Shown piece after piece: positions 1-8,095 of a stretch of 64,000 nt of DNA (position 1 is its first letter; each line of letters starts with the position of its first letter). The position numbers and the translations under genes are program-made. The notes below the pieces were generated by a model. It made no database searches, was not told the DNA's origin, and saw only the letters and a list, made by a program, of their open reading frames with translations. The DNA comes from HTCC5015 sp051747425 (GTDB lineage Bacteria; Pseudomonadota; Gammaproteobacteria; HTCC5015): contig JBNJGD010000007.1 in assembly GCA_051747425.1 (NCBI GenBank), positions 56,550 through 120,549 on the forward strand. Reading direction: 5' to 3'.

Positions 1-198
1 GTCGGCAATGGCGCGCTTGGTTCGACCGGTGATAAAAATAAGCTCATCGCAACCAGCGGCGACGGCTTCCTCGGCGGCGTACTGGATCAGCGGCTTGTCC
101 ACCACCGGCAACATTTCCTTGGGACTGGCCTTGGTGGCGGGAAGAAACCGCGTGCCCATACCGGCCACGGGAAACACCGCTTTGCGTACCTGTTGCAT
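1..198 (-). CDS. galU: UTP-glucose-1-phosphate uridylyltransferase (5' end only)
   Basis: Only the first 66 codons lie in the window; the gene runs off the left edge. The reverse-strand reading begins MQQVRKAVFPVAGMGTRFLP, followed by ATKASPKEMLPVVDKPLIQY, the diagnostic nucleotide-binding N-terminus of GalU (glycine-rich GxGTRFLPAT loop and KPLIQY segment). The family makes UDP-glucose from UTP and glucose-1-phosphate for envelope polysaccharides. It is transcribed divergently from fdxA with about 80 bases between the starts. Identity is secure because this N-terminus is highly conserved; nothing can be said about the rest. Confidence 0.93.
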   Translation of the reverse strand, partial: MQQVRKAVFPVAGMGTRFLPATKASPKEMLPVVDKPLIQYAAEEAVAAGCDELIFITGRTKRAIAD

Positions 199-278
199 AA
201 ATTATCCTCTCAATCGGGGTGGACGCATGATACTATTGACGTCCTTGGGAATGAAGTTATCCCCCGGCCCTCTCACTC

Positions 279-602
279 ATGACCTATGTCGTTACCGAAA
301 ACTGCATCCAGTGCAAATACACCGACTGCGTTGAAGTCTGCCCGGTGGACTGTTTCCACGAGGGCCCCAACTTTCTGGTGATTGACCCCGAGGTCTGCAT
401 CGACTGCAGCCTCTGCGTACCCGCCTGCCCGGCCGAAGCGATTTACCCCGACGACGAGTTGCCCGAGGGTCAGGAGGGTTTTATCGAACTCAATGCCGAG
501 CTGGCCAAAAACTGGCCCGTGCTCGACGAGCCCAGGTCACCGCCCGCCGATGCCGCTGAATGGGACGGCAAGACCGACAAGCTTCAATACCTCAAGCGTT
601 AA
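279..602 (+). CDS. fdxA: 7Fe ferredoxin FdxA
   Basis: This 107-residue ferredoxin is a soluble electron carrier with one 3Fe-4S and one 4Fe-4S cluster. The N-terminal half shows CIQCKYTDCVEVCP (residues 9-22) and CIDCSLCVPACP (about 40-51), the two cysteine motifs of the FdxA/FdI family, followed by the usual acidic tail ending in YLKR. The length is normal for the family. It is monocistronic, divergent from galU and convergent with the PQQ-propeller gene, whose stop lies 12 bases beyond. In many gammaproteobacteria fdxA sits next to mutS/recA; here the context differs. The redox partner cannot be deduced. Confidence 0.95.
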   Translation: MTYVVTENCIQCKYTDCVEVCPVDCFHEGPNFLVIDPEVCIDCSLCVPACPAEAIYPDDELPEGQEGFIELNAELAKNWPVLDEPRSPPADAAEWDGKTDKLQYLKR

Positions 603-614
603 TCAGGCGCGCCC

Positions 615-1697
615 TCAGTCGTCGAGCACCTTCAACTCGCCGGCCAGCGTGGTGTAATAGAGGCTGTCCCCCTCCATCATCATGGGGGCCACGACCTGAT
701 CCCCGAGTTCCTTCTTCCAGAGTCGCTCGCCGGTGTCGGCATCAATCGCGTGCATAAAGCCATCGAGACAGGCCGCGTAGAGAATGTCCCCCGAGCCCAT
801 CACGGGAGGGCTGGGAATCTGGCCCTGGGTGGGGTATTCCCACAGTTTAAGACCGGTATCCGCTTCCATGGCGTAGACATACCCATCGTTGCCGGTAAAG
901 ATGATGCGGTGTCCCTCGTGGATGGCCGATGACTTGATCGGCGCCGCGGTACGGAACTTCCACAACTCGCGCCCCGTCTCGCTGTCCAGCGCGTACTGAA
1001 AGTGGGCGTCGTTGCCGAATGTAACGATGCCGTCGTCGACCGCCGGCGATGACTCAATGGGCGCCTTGCTGTCAAACTGCCACAACACTTCGCCATCCTC
1101 GGGGTTCAGGGCCAGAGCGCGACCGCCCTTGGTGGTAACAAACAGGCGGTCACCATCGGTCGCCGCCGAACTGTAAACCGGATTGCCGGTTTTCATGCGC
1201 CAGCGTTCCTTGCCCGTCTCGCTGTCGATGGCAAAGAAGTAACCACTGTTGCTGCCGATGTAAACCGTGTCTTCGTAGAGCAGCGGTGAGGCGTGAATCA
1301 AGCCTCCGGTCTGAAAGCGCCAAAGTGGCTTTTGCTCGTGAAAATCGACCGCGTAAAGATACCCGTCCCAGGAGCCAAAGTAGGCCACGCCGTCATCCAC
1401 TGTCGGCGTGGAGACCACCGCGCCCTTGGTGCGAAAGCGGGTGACCTGGCTGCCGTCCTTGCTTTCCAGCACATACAGATAGCCATCGTCACTGCCGACA
1501 TAGATCCGACGCCCATCGACGACGGGGCCACTGTAGAGCGACTTGCCCAGCTTCACACTGTAAGTCACTTCGGGAGCGGGAGACAGTTTGCCGCTACCGT
1601 ACTCACCGGTATTGCCAACATCGGCGCGAAAAGTCGCATCGGCCCAGGCGCCTCCCTGAGCCGTCACCAACAGCAATGCCAAAACAATCTTTTTCAT
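615..1697 (-). CDS. Exported PQQ-repeat beta-propeller protein (BamB-like fold)
   Basis: The protein has 360 residues. The start chosen is the ATG at 1697, which gives a classic Sec signal peptide (MKKIVLALLLVTAQGGAWA) with no lipobox cysteine, so it should be free in the periplasm. The mature part is a run of about seven repeats of roughly 40 residues with GxLYAxDxxTGxxxW signatures, for example GYLYAVD, GYFFAIDSETGKERWR and GYVYAMEADTGLKLWEY, as in PQQ-like beta-propellers. BamB has the same fold but is a lipoprotein and is usually encoded between hisS and der, so BamB itself is unlikely. The start is 2 bases past the alr stop, so it probably belongs to the dnaB-alr transcript. A scaffold or ligand-binding role is likely; no substrate can be named. 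Confidence 0.8.
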   Translation of the reverse strand: MKKIVLALLLVTAQGGAWADATFRADVGNTGEYGSGKLSPAPEVTYSVKLGKSLYSGPVVDGRRIYVGSDDGYLYVLESKDGSQVTRFRTKGAVVSTPTVDDGVAYFGSWDGYLYAVDFHEQKPLWRFQTGGLIHASPLLYEDTVYIGSNSGYFFAIDSETGKERWRMKTGNPVYSSAATDGDRLFVTTKGGRALALNPEDGEVLWQFDSKAPIESSPAVDDGIVTFGNDAHFQYALDSETGRELWKFRTAAPIKSSAIHEGHRIIFTGNDGYVYAMEADTGLKLWEYPTQGQIPSPPVMGSGDILYAACLDGFMHAIDADTGERLWKKELGDQVVAPMMMEGDSLYYTTLAGELKVLDD

Positions 1698-1699
1698 TT

Positions 1700-2776
1700 T
1701 CAAGCCCCTGTGTATTCGAATGCTACCTGGCCACCGATGTGGCAAAACAGTTCGTAGGCGATGCTGCCCAGGGATTCGGCCACCCGTTCGGCGGGCAGTT
1801 CCGGGCCCCACAGCACCACTTCATCGCCGACATCGACGGCCTCCCGGCCGCTGAGGTCAACCGCTATCATATCCATGGACACCCGTCCCACCAAATGGCT
1901 TTCGCCACCGGGCACCCACACCGGTGTCTGGGCATTGGCGTGGCGCGGATAGCCATCGCCGTAGCCAATCGCCACCACACCCAGCCTCATGGGCTGCGGG
2001 CAAACCCAGCTGCGGCCGTAGCCGACCGGATCACCGCGCTGACAGTGCTTGATGGCAATGATCGGCGCACTCAGTCGCATCGCCGGCTTGAGCGCCTCGG
2101 CCCCGGGCAGTCCGTCGACAAAGGGCGAGGCGCCGTACAACATAATCCCGGGGCGAACCCAATCCAGGTGGGCCTCGGGCCAGCCCAGAACGCAGGCCGA
2201 ATTGGCCGCCGAGCGCGGGGCGTCAAAAGCGGCGGTCAGGTTGTCAAACAGGCCCAGTTGCTGGCGAGTGAAATCGTCGCTGCGATCATCCGCCGTGGCC
2301 ATATGAGTCATACAGGACACGCGGCCGATCGAGGGGTGTTGCGACAGCGCCTGCCAGGCGGCGGCCACGCCCTCGGGTTCAAAACCCAGCCGGTGCATGC
2401 CCGAATCAATTTTCAACCAGACATCCAAAGTGCCATCGCCGCGCCACTCGGCCAGAGCGCGCAGCTGCCACTCCTGGTGGAATACCGGCTGCAGGTCGTG
2501 TTTCAGACAATCCTGCAGCTGCTCGCCCTTGTGGATGCCCTGGAGGACGACAATGGGCTTTTGCGTGAGTTGTCGCAGTGCCGCGCCCTCTTCCAGACAG
2601 GCCACTGCCAGGGCGTCAGCGGCCTCCAGGGCCGGTAGCAGCCGGGCGAGTCCGTGGCCGTAGGCGTCGGCCTTGACCGCCGCCATGACCCGGCTGTCCG
2701 GAGCCGCGCGCCGCGCCACATCGAGATTGTGGCGGACGGCCCCAAGATCGACGACAGCTCGGGCAACGCGACTCAT
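1700..2776 (-). CDS. alr: Alanine racemase
   Basis: Alanine racemase is a PLP enzyme that interconverts L- and D-alanine for peptidoglycan. The 358-residue protein has the PLP-lysine segment AVKADAYGHG at about residues 32-41 and the C-terminal-domain motif VGRVSMDMIAVDL containing the family's conserved region. An MLYGASP segment with the usual tyrosine precedes it. Length is normal. The start ATG overlaps the dnaB stop as ATGA, indicating translational coupling in a dnaB-alr operon, the order common in Pseudomonas and relatives. The catalytic tyrosine of the second subunit region (GYGDGYPR) is also visible. Confidence 0.95.
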   Translation of the reverse strand: MSRVARAVVDLGAVRHNLDVARRAAPDSRVMAAVKADAYGHGLARLLPALEAADALAVACLEEGAALRQLTQKPIVVLQGIHKGEQLQDCLKHDLQPVFHQEWQLRALAEWRGDGTLDVWLKIDSGMHRLGFEPEGVAAAWQALSQHPSIGRVSCMTHMATADDRSDDFTRQQLGLFDNLTAAFDAPRSAANSACVLGWPEAHLDWVRPGIMLYGASPFVDGLPGAEALKPAMRLSAPIIAIKHCQRGDPVGYGRSWVCPQPMRLGVVAIGYGDGYPRHANAQTPVWVPGGESHLVGRVSMDMIAVDLSGREAVDVGDEVVLWGPELPAERVAESLGSIAYELFCHIGGQVAFEYTGA

Positions 2777-4173
2777 ACCGGATAATCTTCCGAGCTGTAC
2801 ATCTCGGGCGCCCAGTTCTCGAATTTGGTGTACTCGCCCATAAAGGTCAGGCGAAGTCGGCCGGTGGGGCCATTACGCTGCTTGCCGATGATGATTTCGG
2901 CGGTGCCGGGAAACTCCGAATCCTCGGGATTGTAGTAGTCGTCCCGGTAGATAAAGAGAATGGTGTCGGCATCCTGCTCAATGGCACCGGACTCGCGCAA
3001 ATCGGACATCAGCGGGCGTTTGTCAGGCCGCTGCTCCAGCCCCCGGTTGAGCTGCGACAGGGCCACCACCGGCACCTTGAGCTCTTTGGCCATGGCCTTG
3101 AGGGAGCGGGAGATCTCGGAGATCTCGTTGGCCCGGTTCTCGCTGTTGGCCACCTGCATCAGCTGCAAGTAGTCAATCATGATCATGGACAGACCGTGCT
3201 CGCGCTTGATGCGGCGGGCCCGAGCCAGCATGCCCGTGGGCGTGAGCGCCGGGGTATCGTCGATAAAGATGGGCAACTCGTTGAGCATGCTCACGGCGCT
3301 GATCACCCGCGGCCAGTCGCTCTCCTCGAGGTTACCGGTGCGCAGGTGCTGCTGGTGGACGCGCCCCATGGAGGAAATCATCCGCGAAGCCAGCTGATCC
3401 GCCGCCATCTCCATGCTGAAGATGGCCACGGGTTGTTTGGTTTCCATGGCCACATTTTCCACGATATTCATGGCAAAGGTGGTTTTGCCCATGGAGGGCC
3501 GCGCGGCGACGATGATCAGGTCTGTGGGGTTCAGGCCCGAGGTCAGCTTGTCCAGCTCGGTAAAGCCCGAGGGCAGGCCGGTGACATCGCTCTGGTTTTC
3601 CTGCAACTCACGCAGGCGGTTGACCGTATCGGCGAGCAGTTGCTTGACCTGGTGGTACTGCTGCTGGCCCCGACTGCCCATGTCGCGGATGCGCAGCACC
3701 TCGCGCTCGGCCTCGTCGATCAGCTGATCGACTTCCTTCTCGCCCGGGTCGTAGCCCTGTCGGGCCACCTTGTCGCCGGCCTGAATCAGCTGGCGAAGCA
3801 CCGATTTCTGGCGGACGATATCGGCGTAGGCTTCAATATTGGCGGCGCTCGGCGTGTCGTTGGCCAGCGTGCCCAGATAGAGCATGCCGCCCACTTCCTC
3901 GAGCTGTTTTCGGGTGTCCAGGTACTCCGACAGGGTAACCACATCGAAGGGCTGTTGCTTTTCACCCAGCGCCGTAATGGCGCGGTAAATCAGGCGATGA
4001 TCGTGGCGGTAGAAATCCTCGTCATAAATCTTGTCGGCCAGGTTTTCCCAGGCCTCGTTGTTGATCAGAAGGCCACCCAGAACAGCCTGCTCTGCCTCAA
4101 TGGAGTGAGGCGGCATCTTGATGTTGCGGATCCGCTCGTCTTGAGGGTCTGAAGCAATGGCCGCTTCGTTCAT
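2773..4173 (-). CDS. dnaB: Replicative DNA helicase DnaB
   Basis: DnaB is the hexameric 5'-3' helicase at the replication fork. The 466-residue product has the N-terminal primase-interacting domain (PHSIEAEQAVLGGLL), Walker A ARPSMGKTTFAMN, the SMEM segment, Walker B MIMIDYLQLM and the DnaB signature SQLNRGLEQRPDKRP. No intein interrupts it. The start at 4173 is preceded by AGGGAG at good spacing; upstream in-frame codons lack a ribosome-binding site and would run into the terminator. It follows the rplI terminator and is translationally coupled to alr. Fully conventional. Confidence 0.96.
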   Translation of the reverse strand: MNEAAIASDPQDERIRNIKMPPHSIEAEQAVLGGLLINNEAWENLADKIYDEDFYRHDHRLIYRAITALGEKQQPFDVVTLSEYLDTRKQLEEVGGMLYLGTLANDTPSAANIEAYADIVRQKSVLRQLIQAGDKVARQGYDPGEKEVDQLIDEAEREVLRIRDMGSRGQQQYHQVKQLLADTVNRLRELQENQSDVTGLPSGFTELDKLTSGLNPTDLIIVAARPSMGKTTFAMNIVENVAMETKQPVAIFSMEMAADQLASRMISSMGRVHQQHLRTGNLEESDWPRVISAVSMLNELPIFIDDTPALTPTGMLARARRIKREHGLSMIMIDYLQLMQVANSENRANEISEISRSLKAMAKELKVPVVALSQLNRGLEQRPDKRPLMSDLRESGAIEQDADTILFIYRDDYYNPEDSEFPGTAEIIIGKQRNGPTGRLRLTFMGEYTKFENWAPEMYSSEDYPV

Positions 4174-4223
4174 GTCGTGCTCCCTAGAACCATGCTGACT
4201 GACGGCATCGGTGCCGCACAAAC

Positions 4224-4254
4224 AAAAAAACTGGCCCCCTTTTCAGGAGGCCAG
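4224..4254 (-). terminator. Rho-independent terminator after rplI
   Basis: On the minus strand, ctggcc and ggccag form a stem with a purine-rich imperfect interior, followed by a run of seven T. It lies between rplI (stop at 4334) and dnaB (start at 4173). It would separate the ribosomal-protein operon from the dnaB-alr transcript. Confidence 0.75.
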
Positions 4255-4333
4255 CCTATTAAATCACGAGCTCGCGACTGACAACAGGCAACAAGCTGTG
4301 TATCACCTGTGGATAATCGGTGGATTCCGAAAA

Positions 4334-4786
4334 TCAGTCCTCGGGGGCCACCGTCAGTTTGATCTCGATATCGATATCGGCGTGCAGGTGAACGCCAATG
4401 GCAAACTCGCCGAGCTCGCGGATGCTGCCTTCGGGCAGGCGCAGCTCTTTCTTTTCCAGCTGCTCGCCACCCAGGGCGTTGACCGCATCGACGATATCCG
4501 CAGTGCCGACCGAACCGAACAGCTTGTTCTCGCCGCTGGTCTTGGCCTTGATGGTCACTTCGAGACCGTCGAGCTTTTCGGCGCGGGCCTGAGCGGTAGC
4601 CAGTTGCTCGGCGGCCTGGGCCTCGAGCTCGGCGCGACGCTCTTCAAACTCGCGAAGATTCTCGGGTGTGGCCATTTTGGCCTTGCCCTGGGGGATCAGG
4701 TAGTTACGGGCGTAGCCCGACTTGACGCTGACCTTGTCACCAAGCACGCCGAGGTTTCCGATTTTTTCAAGCAGGATTACATCCAT
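4334..4786 (-). CDS. rplI: 50S ribosomal protein bL9
   Basis: bL9 is a 150-residue large-subunit protein that binds 23S rRNA near the L1 stalk. The N-terminal domain reads MDVILLEKIGNLGVLGDKVS with the family motif GYARNYLIPQGKA. A long connecting helix (about residues 40-75, rich in E, A and Q) follows, then the C-terminal domain ending in KLTVAPED. Length is typical. It is the last gene of rpsF-rpsR-rplI, 14 bases after rpsR, and is followed by a terminator. Confidence 0.97.
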   Translation of the reverse strand: MDVILLEKIGNLGVLGDKVSVKSGYARNYLIPQGKAKMATPENLREFEERRAELEAQAAEQLATAQARAEKLDGLEVTIKAKTSGENKLFGSVGTADIVDAVNALGGEQLEKKELRLPEGSIRELGEFAIGVHLHADIDIEIKLTVAPED

Positions 4787-4800
4787 TGAAGCATCTCCTC

Positions 4801-5025
4801 TTAGTGCTGGTCAGAGTAAGGCAGAAGGGCGACATAACGGGCGCGCTTGATGGCCTTGGCCAGCTGGCGCTGGTACTTGGCGCTGGTGCCCGTAATACGG
4901 CTCGGCACAATCTTGCCGGTCTCGGTGATGTACTGCTTGAGCAGGTCGACATCTTTGTAGTCAATATGGGTAATACCTTCCGCGGTGAAGCGGCAGTATT
5001 TACGACGACGGAAATATCCAGCCAT
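4801..5025 (-). CDS. rpsR: 30S ribosomal protein bS18
   Basis: bS18 is a 74-residue small-subunit protein that forms a heterodimer with bS6 on the platform. The sequence carries RRRKYCRFTAEG, IDYKDVDLLKQYI and the conserved core GKIVPSRITGTSAKYQRQLAKAIKRARY. An upstream cysteine (YCRF) is present. It lies between rpsF (15 bases upstream) and rplI in the canonical operon. Start ATG at 5025 is preceded by AGAGG. Confidence 0.97.
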   Translation of the reverse strand: MAGYFRRRKYCRFTAEGITHIDYKDVDLLKQYITETGKIVPSRITGTSAKYQRQLAKAIKRARYVALLPYSDQH

Positions 5026-5040
5026 GATAAACCTCTTCTG

Positions 5041-5388
5041 TTATGCCGCGTCTGTAGCGGAAGCGTCTTTGTCACTGGTCTTCGCCAAAGGCGAAGGCTC
5101 GGTCTCGGCTTCTTCGAGCTGCATCACCATGTTGCGGATGATGGCGTCGTTGAAGCGGAAAGTACTGACCAGCTCGTCGACGATCTCCTGGCCACACTCG
5201 ATATTCATCAGCACATAGTGCGCCTTGTGAATCTTGTTGATGGGATAGGCCAGCTGGCGGCGACCCCAGTCCTCGAGACGGTGGATTTTGCCACCCTGCT
5301 CGATAATGGAGCGGTAGCGCTCGATCATGGCGGGGACTTGCTCGGACTGGTCAGGGTGGACCAGAAACACGACTTCGTAATGTCTCAT
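5041..5388 (-). CDS. rpsF: 30S ribosomal protein bS6
   Basis: bS6 is a 115-residue ribosomal protein that binds 16S rRNA with bS18. It begins MRHYEVVFLVHPDQSEQVP and contains WGRRQLAYPINKIHKAHYVL, the family core. The C-terminal tail (after about residue 95) is acidic and alanine-rich, as in species where bS6 can be glutamylated, although a terminal EE pair is not present. It is the first gene of the operon, with strong ribosome-binding site AAAGGAGC before the ATG. A hairpin in its leader may be regulatory and is listed separately. Confidence 0.97.
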   Translation of the reverse strand: MRHYEVVFLVHPDQSEQVPAMIERYRSIIEQGGKIHRLEDWGRRQLAYPINKIHKAHYVLMNIECGQEIVDELVSTFRFNDAIIRNMVMQLEEAETEPSPLAKTSDKDASATDAA

Positions 5389-5409
5389 ATCAGCTCCTTT
5401 CGGATCAGA

Positions 5410-5438
5410 CCTCCCGACAGAGAGACGCGTCGGTGAGG
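5410..5438 (-). promoter_or_regulatory. Hairpin in the rpsF leader, possible S6:S18 autoregulatory element
   Basis: The two arms cctcccgac and gtcggtgagg pair with a single bulged base, giving a nine-pair stem 22 bases upstream of the rpsF start. Many bacteria have an rpsF leader RNA that binds the S6:S18 dimer. I see the stem but cannot show the conserved bulge, so the assignment is tentative. Confidence 0.35.
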
Positions 5439-5651
5439 CAAGGAGAATCGGATTTGTCCCAATTCGGGTGCGCGAATTTTACGGGCAATCGAGTAAAACA
5501 ACAAGCCCGCACTACGGGTTCAGCCAGATGGGGACAAAATGTTGCCAATTGGCGACAAACGGTACCCACTGGGTGACGAAAGACTTTGCCTGACGGGCCG
5601 GTTCATTGGAAACTGAGGGATTATTGCAGTTCCGGCAGAGAAGCTAGACCT

Positions 5652-6833
5652 ATGAGCGTTCAAAAGAATTTACCCCGCGGACTCACCTTGCAGGAGTTCA
5701 CCGTTTTCGTACGCAAGGCGACCCCGCCCCAGATTGCCAAGCTTCGCCCCGAATACCTGCCGGAGAACATTCCCGAAGAGCTGGTTGAAGAAGCGCCCTA
5801 CGAGACCCGCAGCGCCATCGAAAACCTGATCTTCGAAGCCAACGCCATGCACCTCAACCTGGAAATGGAGGTGGAAAACGAGTTTGGCGAACAAGTCAGC
5901 ACCGCCCTCAGCCTGTCACGCCAGGAGGGACGCTCCCGCAGTCACCGGGAATTCGACGCCAAGGTCAAAACCCTGGTGGAGATTTACTCCAGCAGCAAAA
6001 ACAATCCCGCCGTTCTTAAAACCGACACGGCCACACAACTGCGTCAGGAGCTCAAGGGACTGGCCATGGACCTGCGCCAGGAGTCCGGCGCCTTTGCCCA
6101 CGCCCAGGGCCATATGCAAAACGCGCTGGCCCACTGCGAGGAGCCGCGCCTGCGCGAAGTCATGGAAAAAGCCCTCGAGGCCCTGATTGCCAAATTCGAA
6201 AAAATGATGAAATCGATGAATGTGTTCACTTATGTGCGCGTTCTCGAGGTCTCCACCGAAATGAATCAGGTGCGCGACCACATCAATCAGCTCGAAGAGG
6301 AAGTCGGCATGCTCAAGCAGGACGCCGCCGACAAGCGCGACGAGCTAAAGACGCTGACTGGCAGTTTTATTTCCCGCCACAGGAACGCCAAAAAAATCCA
6401 GGAGATGCAGCAGGAAATCACCGACATCATCAATGAAATCAAGCGAAAGGAAGTGGTGGTCTCCGAGGAGAGCCTGCTCGACTGGCTGGATGTCATCGTC
6501 GATGCCAATCTCAGCGATTCGGTGATGGAGCGTGCGTCAAAAATCATCGGCACCTCCCGGGCAACCCTTTTCGGCCTGTTACAAAAATACTGCATGCTCC
6601 AGGAGATGGGCGCCGAGCAAGTGGCGCAAAACCCCTTCAGTCAGATCGATCCCAAGCAATCGATTCAGTTCATGCTGCATTCGGAGAAATTCATCCTCGA
6701 CTACTTCCTCAAGAAGCGCGACGCCATGGCTACCTGGCTCGGCGATGCCGCCGAGGCCAAGCTCAAGGCTCTCGATGGCGTTGAAGCCAAGGTGCTCAAA
6801 GAGCTGAAAAAGAACTACAAGCTGATGGGCTGA
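5652..6833 (+). CDS. Uncharacterised protein, first of two tandem paralogues
   Basis: A 393-residue soluble protein that I do not recognise. The start at 5652 (MSVQKNLPRGL) was chosen by alignment with the next gene, whose N-terminus has the same pattern. It is charged and mostly helical, with a central coiled-coil stretch (about residues 200-280) rich in E, K and Q. The N-terminus shares IPEELVE-AP with its neighbour. The C-terminus shares AQNPFSQ-DP, EFIL-YF--KR and the final KEL-KNYKL. No signal peptide, membrane segment or enzyme motif is visible. The neighbour begins 8 bases after its stop, so they form an operon, probably with the membrane-anchored gene at 8096. Confidence 0.8.
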   Translation: MSVQKNLPRGLTLQEFTVFVRKATPPQIAKLRPEYLPENIPEELVEEAPYETRSAIENLIFEANAMHLNLEMEVENEFGEQVSTALSLSRQEGRSRSHREFDAKVKTLVEIYSSSKNNPAVLKTDTATQLRQELKGLAMDLRQESGAFAHAQGHMQNALAHCEEPRLREVMEKALEALIAKFEKMMKSMNVFTYVRVLEVSTEMNQVRDHINQLEEEVGMLKQDAADKRDELKTLTGSFISRHRNAKKIQEMQQEITDIINEIKRKEVVVSEESLLDWLDVIVDANLSDSVMERASKIIGTSRATLFGLLQKYCMLQEMGAEQVAQNPFSQIDPKQSIQFMLHSEKFILDYFLKKRDAMATWLGDAAEAKLKALDGVEAKVLKELKKNYKLMG

Positions 6834-6840
6834 GGCGGAA

Positions 6841-8028
6841 ATGAACGAGAAGACAGCAGCCATCGAAAGCGATCAGCGGCTCAGTCTTCCCCAGTTTGTC
6901 AAACTGGTGAAGACGGCGACCCCGGATACCCTCAAGCGCCTCGACCGCAATCGCTTGCCCCGCCACATCCCCGAGGAGCTGGTGGAGCACGCCCCCGAGG
7001 GCAGCAAATCGATTGTCGAGGAATTGATGTTCGACATTTCGATGCAAAACATCGATGTCCAGAACGAGCTCTCCGATATCTTTGGTCAGGGCATTCACGC
7101 GGTGCTTTCCGAATCGCAAAAACGCGGCGATTCCGAGGCCCTGCGCTGGTTCAAGTCGAAAGTCCGCAAGCTGGCCAACTTGTTTGACGAGAACAAGCTG
7201 CGCCCGACCAAGAAGAACCTGATCAAATTCGACGAATTGAATCAGGCACTGCGCGACCGATACAACGACCTGCAGATGGAGTACATCCATCTCTCCGGCC
7301 TCAGGGAAGTCGCTGAAAGCAAGCAGCAGGAAGCGGACATCGTCCACAAGGATCTCCTTGACGACCCCATTCAGGTGCTGTCCCAGCGCATGCAGTCCAT
7401 CCAGCACGCCACCGACATCTACATGTATGTCAACATGATTGCCGCCACCAAGGAAATGGAGTATTTGATCGCCTGCATGCGCGCCCAGGACGAGCTCAAT
7501 CGCCGGGTAATGTCCCAGGTGGAGGCCGAGCGGTTTCGCCTCGAGGACCTGGTAACCAACATGGTGACCCGCTACACCAAGAAGAGTGAAATCGAGGCCC
7601 TGAAGCACAGTATTACCCAGCGTCTGGAAAAGTGCCGCATACACGAAATCGTGCTCGACGAGGACGATTTGACGCGCTGGCTGGACACCATCGTCGAAGC
7701 CAGCCTGTCGAAGTTTGTCAGCCAGAAGGCGCGAAAGTCACTCAACGAATCAAAGAATAATCTCTACCATCTTATGCAACGCTACTGTGAGCTTCAGGAA
7801 CAGGGGGCCAGCCAGATTGCCCAGAACCCCTTCTCCCAGGTGGACCCCCAGGAGGCGATCACCTACTTGATTAAGTCCGAGGAATTCATTCTGATGTACT
7901 TCCGGGAAAAGCGCGCCGAGCTCAGCCTGTGGGTCGGCACGGCCGCCGACTTCAGGCTCAAGGGTCTTAAAAACCTCGAGCGCAATCTGCTGAAAGAGCT
8001 GAGAAAAAACTATAAACTGCGGCGGTGA
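6841..8028 (+). CDS. Uncharacterised protein, second tandem paralogue
   Basis: A 395-residue protein colinear with the previous product throughout: LPQFVKLVKTATPDTLKRL at the start, IPEELVEHAPEGSKSIVEEL, a TDIYMYV-MIAATKEMEYL segment in the middle, then AQNPFSQVDPQEA and LLKELRKNYKL at the end. Identity is moderate, so the duplication is old and both copies seem to be kept intact, arguing for distinct but cooperating roles (inference). Helical, charged and soluble, with no enzyme motif. The stop is followed after 67 bases by the GTG of the membrane-anchored gene. Confidence 0.8.
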   Translation: MNEKTAAIESDQRLSLPQFVKLVKTATPDTLKRLDRNRLPRHIPEELVEHAPEGSKSIVEELMFDISMQNIDVQNELSDIFGQGIHAVLSESQKRGDSEALRWFKSKVRKLANLFDENKLRPTKKNLIKFDELNQALRDRYNDLQMEYIHLSGLREVAESKQQEADIVHKDLLDDPIQVLSQRMQSIQHATDIYMYVNMIAATKEMEYLIACMRAQDELNRRVMSQVEAERFRLEDLVTNMVTRYTKKSEIEALKHSITQRLEKCRIHEIVLDEDDLTRWLDTIVEASLSKFVSQKARKSLNESKNNLYHLMQRYCELQEQGASQIAQNPFSQVDPQEAITYLIKSEEFILMYFREKRAELSLWVGTAADFRLKGLKNLERNLLKELRKNYKLRR

Positions 8029-8095
8029 TGGTGGTGTCGCAAACGCCCCATCCACACTGTAGTATCCCTGTATCGCACAAACCGAGTACCTGAGC